Positions 54,486 through 64,000 of a stretch of 64,000 nucleotides of DNA are shown here, in pieces (the stretch's first letter is position 1; each line of letters begins with the position of its first letter). The notes under the pieces were generated by a model, which had not been told where the DNA came from, ran no database searches, and saw only the letters and a list, made by a program, of their open reading frames with translations. This stretch comes from Plumapathes pennacea (taxonomy: Eukaryota; Cnidaria; Anthozoa; Antipatharia; Myriopathidae), in NCBI GenBank assembly GCA_964036295.1, contig OZ038467.1, positions 20,405,670-20,469,669 of the forward strand, given 5' to 3'. A program made the translations under genes and the position numbers.

Positions 54486-56682
54486 GTTGTGCAGTTTTGT
54501 TTGAAAATTCCAAATTATACCTCGATTTCAATCAAGAGTTACACGCGCTCTTCTGCAAAACTTCATACTTCCCTTATAGTGGAGCGGATATGTGCAGAAT
54601 TTGGGCCGAATTGTTCACTTTCGGTTAAAAGCACCAAACTTGCAGGAAATATACATTTTGTCATACTAATAAATATCTGATATAGTGCCATCGCGAAACT
54701 TTCTGTTAAATCCAGTTAAGGAGGTTTCCAAAATGGCCGCCATCTTGACCGGAAGTCGAATTCGACATTGATGGAATTTAGACTTTAAATGTAATTTACA
54801 TGTTCAGGCTTATTTCTTATTATATAATGAGCCTGAAAGTTAAAAAATATATGTCGAATAGCCCTAGACAATGCATACTTTGGTTGGTTTTGTGTCATCT
54901 ACGTTAAACCGGAAGTGAATGTTGCTTTGATCGGAAATACGGTAAAGAGTTTGAAATCATGTCTCCTATTCAACTATTTTTAAAGTTTGCTTTAAATGTA
55001 TCAAATTCCTGACATTTGGAAAATGATTTTTTTATTTTGTCGAAAAGTAAAGGGCATACGCAGAATATAAAAGTTGTTAGTACCCAGAAGTCCTTAGTCT
55101 GCGGAGCCGAAAATAGAATCTTAAAGCTTTCTGAGTGGTCTAAATGCCTTGCACAGTGCTCCGCTAAATCTGAGCGCCAGTCATAGGAGCAGGCCACAAA
55201 ACCTTGGCTGGGAATATAGTAAAGTTCATTGGTCTTTACATTTGCATGCCAAAAGAGACAAAGTCTTTCAAGAACGGGCAAAGTGGTGAGAGAGAAGATA
55301 CATTTTTCACGGTGCAAATCTAGCTGGCATAGAAGTTTCTATTATATATTTAATTATACGAGGCCTGAATAAAGCAGAAAAAAAGACGCAGTGCACTGGA
55401 ACCCGAGCAGGTAGTCGAAGACAAGTACAACATGCGATCGAATTCTACCGCATCCGCAGAAAGTGCCGCTGCATGCTTTGTATGTGGTTAATTTTGTACC
55501 CAAAATATACGGCGTATTTGCATTACAGGATGATAGGTTTTTAGCTAAGCTTTTGCGTCGGCCAATTCGACACTTCGAAAAGGGGATTTGACGCTCTCGT
55601 TTGTCTGGGAGACGGGACTTTGACAGACGGCTCTGTTCATGGGGTGGAGACGATTTCACCTCTTCGACAGAGAGTGGGAATTTTGAATTCAGTGGCGGGT
55701 CTAGACTGGTTCCCTTAATTTCACTCCACTTTACGCAAAACCAGTTAGCTGTGCGCTTGGTGTGTGTGTTGAAAGAAATCTGCAACACAAGTTTATTCGT
55801 TGCAACTGTATGGAAGATCGATCTCCAGGTGTTGCACCGTTCGATAAAAACAGAAAAGATTTTGAGTGCGTAAAGATTTTGAATGCGTTGCCTCGATCAA
55901 GGTACTGGTTTTATAACTGGATAAATAAACAAATACACATTGCCCTGGCGACTTTAACTCCGACGTTTATTACCGACATACCGTGATGAATCGATAAGAA
56001 AATATTTCCTTGTCGAGAGTTTATTCCTCTTTGTCCAGTACGTTTATAGTTTATAGATCTTCGCAAATCACTCGTATTTAATACTTCAAAGGAATATTTC
56101 AAACCATCGGATAACTACCTCAAAGAAACAATTATCTCGTACGCTCGTTTCACGAAATTTAGTTGACTCAAAAGTCAAAGTTTCAAGCTATTTTATTATC
56201 CCTTTCTCCGCGATGTTTTGCCCCGGGGGTGGGGCGTTTGACCACTGAATTCAGCCTTGAAGACGGGCATTTTAGTATTCCTTTTAACCCGATAATAAGG
56301 AATTTGACGGTAACATTGTTTGAGTTTCAAATTGATCAGCTCATTAGCGGAGGATACCGCGCCACTTGTCTAGCCTTGTTGTAAAAGAAGGCAAGGACAG
56401 TCATAGACGAGGATGAGGAAATTCAACGTTCTGAGGGTAATGTGCTTGCGGAACTAGTTTTGTATATAGAAGAGCCACGTGCCAGTGATGTAAAACTCCC
56501 CAAAATCGTTTGATGCGGCTGTAAGAAAGGATGTCGAGCAAGCTGTTCCTACGTGAAGGCTCACTTACACTGACTGCTCCGTGGACCTGCACTGATGAGT
56601 GCGGCAACAGAAATGTACTACGTTAAGATGATTTACTTCGACGCATTTTCAGCCTGAGAACTACCTTGTCTCTTGTATAGTC
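54486..56682. other. Intergenic, two unassigned minus-strand ORFs
   Basis: ORFs at 54,970-55,317 (115 codons, SLTTLPVLERLCLFWHANV, WRSDLAEHCARHLDHSESF) and 55,354-55,788 (144 codons, Ser/Arg/Lys-rich N-terminal half) are the longest. Neither has a recognised domain, and confidence that they are genes is low. The segment 54,674-54,760 (TAGTGCCATCGCGAAA...AAAATGGCCGCCAT...GACCGGAAGT) is related, inverted, to 57,290-57,365. Confidence 0.4.
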
Positions 56683-56983
56683 GAATCCGTGGAATATTAT
56701 GCCCTTACCATATTTCTGGTGAGAAACTGAAGTAGAAAATCGAAGTTGATCACTTTCGGGAGTGAAAGGGTTAACGCAATCTTCAAACTGTATTGCATAC
56801 TTGTTATAGACGAAACGAAACATTCTACGATTATTGAAAGCCGAATACTATAGTAAGGAGAACTTGGCTTTTGATGCTTTGCCCAGGTGATAGCTGATTG
56901 AACTATCAGTTCTCACTACATGACTCATACATTTTAAAAGTTGGGAGAATCTGCATTTTGAACTTGGGAGTGAAAGGGTTAAG
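56683..56983. mobile_element. Rearranged copies of the TAACCCTTTCACTCCC MITE
   Basis: An inverted half copy ends GGGAGTGAAAGGGTTAA at 56,774. A second partial copy ends at 56,982 with the same motif in the same direction. Confidence 0.65.
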
Positions 56984-58678
56984 ATGATGAGCCAATATTG
57001 TAACTAGAATATGTATTGGTAAATATTCTATCATGGCTGTGATAATAAAACAGACAAACACAGTAAGCTCTCAAAGAAAAGCATTTACTTTGACCACTTC
57101 CGCTAAAAATAATTTTCACTTCCGGTCTGTATAGATTGCCATTTTAAAAGCATCTTTTATGTTGTCAACCCAAAGTTTTTCTTCGAAACATGATACTTGC
57201 ACGTTTTATTGTTCCTATCTTTGATTGAAAGTGATTCAAATAATAAAAAAGATAGTTCAAATGTACGGTTCGGTCTATGTACTTTTACTTCCGGTCCAAC
57301 ATGGCGGCCATTTTGAAAATACGCCTTAACTCGGAAACCCATTATTTTTTGCGGTGGCACTATATCCATAATTGCCGCAGCCAGGTCTGACAAATCTCCA
57401 CCCCGGGTGGGGGGGGGGGGGGGGATGGTTACAGCTGGAATTGACCTATGCATAATAACCTCTTTATATAGAATGCACAAAAAAGCAATGCCAATTAATT
57501 CTCACATATATTTGATCCTACTGGGTGTGATACGTGTGCTATTCACGGCCGATCACTCGGCGCTTAGGGAGGGGTGGTTGTAGCATGGCGTTTTTTGCTT
57601 CCACTGCGCGTCTGCGCATCTGGCAAATCGTGGTTCTCGTTTGGATTTTGAGTGCTTCGCTCTCTTGTGCAAGAAAGAAGCTACGGCAAGCGATACGTAT
57701 TTGAGTGTATGATCGACAGTTTATCATACATAAACACGAGGGTGTGTTTTGTCGGGTTCTACCACGGTGCATTTGTTTAAGTGGGGTTTTTTCTATTTCA
57801 ACTTGCAAAAAAGCTTCGTTTGAAACCATTTCATTTCACTCGTAAAATTCCTTTGCAAATTTGTTTAATCATTCTAAATTCTGGCTGCAAAACTGTGTGG
57901 TATGCCACGCACACTGTATAGTTGCAGAATTTTGTCAAAAGTAGATTCTAATGCTTTATCTTTGAGCCTCTTTATGAGGATCCACGCTGACTTCAAATGG
58001 CTCACTTGTTTCTCAGTGCGGAATACGCAGTGGTTTGTGAGGAGTGTTTAAAATACCCGACAATCTACAAATACAGGAAAATAGGAGAATGTAAATGTGA
58101 CCTTGTATTCTTCTAAAGGCTTCTTCGCATTTGCATTGCTCGGTTACCAGAAACTCAGCTTGATTTTCACAGTGATCTTGCCAGTATGACAATTGCCCGA
58201 GTGAGTGCTTTATTACTGGGTCCAAGGTAACTTACTTGAAGTCATTTGAACTCCATGACAATATTTGTTGTTGAAAACGGCGTGATTTGGTTACCTTCTG
58301 GTGGAAACCTTCCCTACTTCGTTTGCAGTGAAAATCCTTTGCAATTTATTTTAGTTCGATATTCTCAACCCATAATACTTTCCACTCGAAACAATTGCTG
58401 CCTCGTTTTGAGGTTTTCCCAAAACAATAGTTTATCTCCATATTAGGGTATGGAACCGGAAAAAGCGTTACAGACGGACGGAGAGACGGAAGTGGCTAAG
58501 TGTATTATTATATATACTGTATGTATGTATGTAACACTACTTCTCTTGACAAGAGAACCAAGATTGAACGCTGAAGTTGATCTAAATTTATATACTTAGT
58601 GAGAGAAACAGCCAAATCAATTTTACTGAAAGAGAATCAAAACTGAACTGGAACTATAATTTATGTGAGTACTTGTCT
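56984..58678. other. No recognised gene
   Basis: Contains a G15 run at 57,410-57,424 with the GGTTACAGCTGGAATTGACC motif shared with 61,710-61,735. A minus-strand ORF at 58,013-58,225 (CENQAEFLVTEQCKCEEAF) is of unknown nature. Confidence 0.4.
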
Positions 58679-58886
58679 TAACTCTTTCACTCCCAAGAGT
58701 GATCAACTTCAATTTTCTCTTTTCATTCGACCACCAGAGATATATCATGACTTATGGAGAATTTGGCATTTGACACCTTGCTCAAATGACAGCTGATTAA
58801 AACATAAATTCTTTTTTATCCCTCACACATTTACTTGTTTTATGGTTGGGAGAATTTGTATTTTGAGCTTGGGAGTTAAAGGGATA
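58679..58886. mobile_element. MITE of the TAACCCTTTCACTCCC family
   Basis: TAACTCTTTCACTCCCAAGAG...GGGAGTTAAAGGGATA, about 208 bp. Confidence 0.8.
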
Positions 58887-59759
58887 AGTGTGTAAATCCT
58901 GTCATGATTTTTACTTCCTCTTTGGCCTATCAAAGTTCTCTAAACCTTTTTTTAACTAAATATATAATATTAACATTCAATACTAAAATTAACATTTTCC
59001 CAATAACATACCTCTATTTAACTGTCTATGTTTCATCTCTCAATCCATCATCTGTGATCAGCTGCTCTTCTTTCAGGAATTCCACCAGAACTTCTGCTAC
59101 TGTGGGCCTCCCCCTGGGGTTTGTTAGTTTGCACTGAACATGTACCCTCAGGAATAGTCTGGGGATATGATTGTCACCTGTCACCCTACAAAAGAATTTT
59201 ATCCACAACATTAGGATGCTCTGCACCAAGGTCCTTTTTATACTGTACACCATTTTTTAATAAAAAGGTTCCCCTTTCACATATATACCTTTCATAAAGA
59301 ATACTACTTATTTCATACACCATTTAAGGGAATTATTGCATTTTTTTGGAGCAAAATTAGTTTTTAATGACCCTACGAAATTCCTGCCAAAATATTTCTG
59401 CATAACGGAAGGACTAAAAGTCCTACCTTTTTTTACCTCTATCCTGAAAAAGGTATGGCCCCTTTCATATACCTCTAGCCTAAAAAGGCACCCCATTTGC
59501 ATACTTCCAGCCTGAAAAAGGTACCTCTTTTGGGCAGAGCCTCCCCATATAGCACACTATAGGGAGTGCCCCCCCCCCCCTCGGAGTCACACATTACTTT
59601 TATACCAATAGGACTGTTGTGAAGGAAGTCAAAAATCTTCACATAGCACAGCTCAAATCTGTGTCGTACAATGCCGTATTCTGACATTTCTGGTTGCATT
59701 AGGAAGGACTCCAGATTATCTGCTGAGCCATGCTTGTAATGACCAGTCACAAGCTAGCA

Positions 59760-61426
59760 AAAATACAAATAAAATAACTGATCTGAGACTTGATCAAAAT
59801 ACAAAACTTTGTATAGGGCTGCATTCATTAAGAACCAGGAAGGGGGATAACAATATTTTTGTGCATTAAAAGGGGGCTATTAATTTTTAAAGTCAGACAT
59901 CATGGGGGTGGGAAGAATTTTTGAGATGATAAAGGAAATAATACTCAGATTCGATCAATACCTTTTCTGCGTACTCAAAGTAACTTAATATAAATTTATA
60001 ATTCACAAGTCATCAACTCCTGCTTCTTTTTAAAATGAATGAGAATGAGATTTGCACTATGAAATACTCCACGTGTAAAGCTGTTTATCAAAAAAAAATT
60101 TTAAACTGTTAAACTTAACACTGTATCAAACTATTCAGTAGACAACAGAAGCTAAACTGTACACAGTTCTTTTGTTCTTAAATCTATATATAAGGAATGT
60201 CACTTTTAAATTACTGTACTGTACTCTTGCAATGTTTGGATAATCGTCTGTGCTGACAAAGGAACAATGAATACAAAAACCCAGAATAATGAAAATGCAA
60301 TTTCACTGGCAAATAATGAGTAACACGTCTGCTGTTAATATTGTACCTTATACAAACTGCTCAACAATCAACACAGTGATTCAGTGATGTTATCAATCAA
60401 ATCTCCTATATGCCAATCTGTAATTGTGATCCCTTGGACAGTCTTTTTTGCACCCATGATTCTACCACTTAACTGATCAGTGTGTTACAGCTAGTGCATT
60501 CATAAAAAGTGTGGTTTCTAAAGTGTTTGTTTGAACATTTGCATTTTGTTAAAAAAATAAAAATGCAGGAAACAGTGTTTCATGAAATCTAGATTTCAAA
60601 ATTTTCCAGGGGAGCATACCCCACACCACCCTAGCAGCTTACGCCTATCACACTTACCCCCCCCCCCCCCCTCAATCTGCCCCTGAGCTTTCTTCCATTA
60701 ATGAAACATTCAACCATTAGCTATTAAGAGCAATTTGTAGAAATTATCACACTTTTGGACATTCCAACCCTCCCAACTTTTGATGCAATCCCCAAATTTT
60801 CAAGCAATTCAAAAATTTAAAAATAAATATGCTGCCTGAAACCTTGAAAAATGAAAAATGCTCTCAATTCAGAAGACAAAATTGGGAGCATGCCTCTGGA
60901 CCCCCAGTCTCCCTACTTTTCAGCTCCAGGGGTTGGAATGTCTGCACTTTATATATTTAGCCGCTGTTAGTTACCAAATAAATGAGAGCATCACACAATC
61001 ATAAACTCCTGTAGAGTCCCTTACCATGTCTTTTGTGTTATGTGTGCTTAGACAAAAACAATAACACTGTGTTTAGGCCACTGATATGATGTATTTACAT
61101 TATTTATCAACTGTTGGATTAGAATTGTTACATAGTTGCTCACAAAAAAGTTTGTAAAAGGACCGACAATGAATAGATGAATATTAATCAAAGTCTTGAG
61201 AAGAATAATGAATAACCTAAAGAAAAAGGCCAGGATTATAGATAAATACACCAGGGTGAATACTCTGACCTTGTAGGTAAAGCTTGACACTTGACATAAA
61301 ACTGGGACTTGTTGTTTTAATGTGATTAGTGAGGCTCCAAATATTTCTTCTTAGCAGACAAGGAACCCCCTTTTCCTGGTTTGTAATGAATGCAGCCTAA
61401 CGTTTATGCAACTGTGCCTAGTACAG
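59760..61426. other. Intron of the POMK-like gene
   Basis: AT-rich with a C14 run near 60,657-60,672 and several degenerate GGGGG/CCCCC repeats. No other exon was found. Confidence 0.4.
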
Positions 61427-61748
61427 TAATGCATCAATCAATACCATCCCCCCCCCCCCTCCCCACCCACCCCCGGGAATACTCCGGCGATTTGTCAGGC
61501 CTGTGTCCTGGAGGCAGGTAATTTGTACAGCAAACGTGTTGCCCCGGGGTAGGGGCGAGGAATGATTGATCGTAAAATCCTAGATGGCCACCAAAAGGAG
61601 AGCTTGTCTAAATCAGTCCACACTTCCACCCACTAGTGCATTTGCAAAAACGAAAAATATATTTCAAGTGAAGAGGTGAAGAGGTGAAGGGGGGGGGGGG
61701 GGGGGGGGGAATGGTAACAGCTGCTGGAATTGATTGATGCATAAGTGC
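61427..61748. mobile_element. Poly-G/poly-C-edged inverted-repeat element
   Basis: ATGCATCAATCAATACCATC followed by a C run (61,433-61,461) pairs with a G20 run followed by AATGGTAACAGCTGCTGGAA then TTGATTGATGCAT (61,689-61,742). The G20 tract's exact length is unreliable. Confidence 0.6.
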
Positions 61749-62110
61749 AACATACAGCTGTAGTTTAAGTTTTAGTTTTCCATTCACCGGTATTTCAAAC
61801 AACTTACCTCCACATTTTCGTAGCACATCCCTATAAGTTGAACAACAAATTGGTTGCCTTGAAGTCCTGATACCATTTCCATGCCGTGTTAAAAGAATCC
61901 TCAAAAAAACACGGCACTTACACATTTTGAGTGCACAACACCATAACCGAACCAGTCGGCCAGAAAAACCTCCTTAACGGCGTTCAGGTGACCCGAGCAG
62001 CCTAACCTCCTCCTCGTCCGGACATCGGATGATATATCAACACAGTTCAAGTACGGAAAACAAGCAATTATCCAACCACGAAACCTGAAGTGTCCACTTA
62101 AGCAAGGAAT

Positions 62111-63190
62111 GCTTAAGTGGACAAAGCTGTTGTTCTTCGATGGCACGAAGTTTAGCATTTAAAATCTGTTACACTTCCAAATATGTTCGTGAAACAGCAG
62201 GTGATATGTGAGTAGCAGGAAGGAAATTGTCGATCCGTTGCAGCATGGTTCTGTGCAGTGTAGCATACTTGCGACTAAATACAGGAATCGCTCCTGGTTC
62301 TCATTCAAGCGGCCATGTTGGAATTCAGTATGAGAAGGACTTGACACTAGTGTCCAGTTCTCCGCGTCAAAATGGTCTGCCGCGGATGGCCCTGGGAACG
62401 AGGTTGTGCGGAGACAGAGCTGACAAACGCACTGTGCATGCGCGGCCGCGCAGGCAAGCTTTTTCCCGCTGGCGCGGGTGTACTCTCCACTGAATCCCTT
62501 TTTTAAAAGTTAAGACGCAGAAGCAAAAGTTAAACTACAAATTTTTAGAGTTTGCAGTTCAATAGTTTTTCTCTTCCTGAGCTTTTGCACCTACCACTTT
62601 CCTCCTTGCACCCGTGGTGAAAATTGCAAAACAAATTCGTCCTTGTCGGAGTGATTTCATCGCCATAGCGGCCGTTTAGTACTGGGCCAGCTGCATTCCG
62701 TGAAAGTCGTAGATAGTATAAAAGGACAATATATTTAAGGTGAAAGGACCGGTCAAGCATTGCAACGAAAAGGAAAGCTCTAAGGTTAATTTAAGTTAAT
62801 ATATTGACCTCAGTGATCGGATTCTGAAAAAGATAAAGAAAGCATACGAACTGATGACGTCACCAACGCAATGCGTTTGTCAGCTCTGTCGACTGCGGAC
62901 TGTCCGTTCAGATGAGATCTGCCAGTTGCACAGATTACCTCGCCGACTCATACTCCGGGTTACGAATCAGCACACGGTGATTGGTTCACATTGCCACGTG
63001 ATATGTGATGACGTAAGGTGACTTTGCGAACAACTTGAGATGTAGTCGATTGAATCATACGTTAATGGTTGTGTATAAAGATGTCATCGCAGGGAGGGTA
63101 ACTTGGGACGTACAGCTGGAGTGTTCTTTGACATATTTTATTGCATAACAATTTTGATAAAAATGCGGAGCATTTCAGAGAACGATTTTT
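62111..63190. other. Upstream of POMK-like; no confident gene
   Basis: A short minus-strand hydrophobic frame (SFLLLTYHLLF, about 62,180-62,215) could be the N-terminal anchor of the POMK-like protein, since POMK is a type II membrane protein. No clean splice link was found. GACAGAGCTGACAAACGCA (62,414-62,432) is repeated inverted at 62,871-62,889. Confidence 0.35.
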
Positions 63191-63395
63191 TAACACTTTC
63201 ACTCCCAAGATAGACCAACTTCAATTTTCTCCTTGAGTTTCACACCTGAAATATATTACACCGGAGAGGTTGGCTTTTGATAACTTGCTCACATGAAATC
63301 TGATTGAAGTATAGATTCTCACTATATCACTCATACATTTTCTTCTTAAAAGGCTTGGAGAATCTGTATATTGAGCTTGGAAGTGAAAGGGTTAA
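63191..63395. mobile_element. MITE of the TAACCCTTTCACTCCC family
   Basis: TAACACTTTCACTCCCAAGA...GAAGTGAAAGGGTTAA, about 205 bp. Confidence 0.8.
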
Positions 63396-64000
63396 AGTCG
63401 TATTTTTTACTGGCGATTTTGTCCCAGAAGCCCAATGCACTACATGTATAACTACATGAAGTGTGACGAAAAAAGGAAACACGCCATTCGAATATCAGGT
63501 GTAATGACAACTTTTAATGTTTCTTAAAGTACATGGAAACACATTTCTTTTGCCTTTTTATTGACTTGTTTTCGTGTTAAAACTAAACTTAAACATATAG
63601 AAAGAAAAGCTCATTAAAGTCCCCTCTATTATATACTGGATACGAAATAAACGCCAAGATTAACCTCGTAAGCCAACAGGAACCTCGATCAATTTGTCGA
63701 GTTAAGGTTACGCTGAACCTCTTCTAGTCATTATATATGCATTTAGTAAAAGTATAAGGGTACGCACGAACTGTTCCGAATCACATGACGTGTAGTGTAT
63801 ATTTTCGTTCAATGACTTTTTCTGAGGGATTGGTGAAAAAGTCGCAATTAGCACATATATTGCGAAAATGTTTTGAGTCGGAAGAGCTTCAAAAATTGAA
63901 ATACTTTTCTTTCGGTGTCCCAAAACATAACGTGGCTATGCAATGTAGTAAATTGATATTTCGCAGACATAAACTGGATAAATAGCTTTTGTTCAAACCT
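63396..64000. other. No recognised gene
   Basis: Two short overlapping frames on opposite strands (63,708-63,923 and 63,785-63,985) have no family signature. Confidence 0.4.

Larger units (their letters stand above)
59026..62110 (-). pseudogene. POMK-like: Protein O-mannose kinase-like gene, broken
   Basis: Segments in POMK order. Kinase N-lobe (about 62,110-61,910): CVDISSDVRTRRRLG and AVKEVFLADWFGYGVV. Then, after two one-base shifts within 50 nt (one in an A7/T7 run at 61,903-61,909), GLQGNQFVVQLIGMCYENVE to donor GGAG|GTAAGT at 61,808. Exon at 59,753 (acceptor TTGCTAG|CTT): LVTGHYKHGSADNLESF and FLHNSPIGIKVMCDS. Last exon 59,026-59,185: CKLTNPRGRPTVAEVLVEFL to TAG. The part that should follow MCDS (activation-segment region, about 100 residues) is missing. 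A G10 run and repeat sequence stand there instead. POMK phosphorylates O-mannosyl glycans on dystroglycan in the ER. This copy looks non-functional unless the assembly is faulty. Confidence 0.65.

Noticed and set aside
57539..57829. 96-codon minus-strand ORF
   Set aside because: Cys/Arg-rich without recognisable motif; start likely non-AUG; no splice context.
1..64000. Search for CRISPR arrays, rRNA and tRNA genes
   Set aside because: Direct repeats seen are satellites, LTRs or transposon ends; no spacer-repeat regularity, and no full tRNA cloverleaf was recognised. A tRNA scan would be needed to exclude a tRNA gene.

Overview
The window is a stretch of a eukaryotic genome, most likely from an anthozoan cnidarian and probably a stony coral. 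The species is inferred from gene content and repeat style, not proven. It is AT-rich, has no operon structure, contains small exons with clean GT-AG boundaries, and carries many nested transposons.

Host genes. The main host gene lies on the minus strand from 39,641 down to 15,255 and continues off the recognisable part to the left. Eight exons join in one consistent reading frame (1,801 nt, about 600 residues) and encode signal peptide, EGF, FN3, FN3, Ig, MAM (three exons) and Ig, a secreted or cell-surface adhesion or receptor ectodomain. A candidate signal-peptide exon on the plus strand (46,298-46,367) may start a divergent neighbour. A damaged protein O-mannose kinase (POMK)-like gene lies at 59.0-62.1 kb on the minus strand. 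Broken THAP, P2X7-like and STPR-like fragments also occur.

Mobile elements. (1) A BEL/Pao LTR retrotransposon occupies 1,823-9,660, with two 902-bp LTRs and a damaged gag-pol. (2) An 8.85-kb element occupies 22,315-31,166 inside the MAM intron. It has about 1.09-kb terminal inverted repeats, TTAA at both ends, and a gene whose seven recognisable exons are all in phase. The encoded protein of about 1,070 residues is zinc-binding and looks like a DDE/RNase H-fold recombinase. I do not recognise it as any named transposase superfamily, and it is the best candidate for an undescribed system. (3) A 6.2-kb Ty3/gypsy-type LTR element occupies 47,717-53,917. Its LTRs are identical by eye, it has an intact gag, a canonical -1 slippery site and a protease ORF, but no reverse transcriptase or integrase was found. 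(4) A Mutator-like non-autonomous element (20,643-21,920) has a 10-bp target duplication, and its empty site is visible in a second copy of the host repeat at 32.4 kb. (5) Many MITEs and satellites are present.

Large-scale structure. Two near-identical 2.46-kb inverted copies (11,090-13,547 and 42,273-44,729) bracket every recognised exon of the surface-protein gene. A minisatellite next to an FN3 exon repeats the exon's own splice acceptor about fourteen times. No rRNA, tRNA or CRISPR was recognised.
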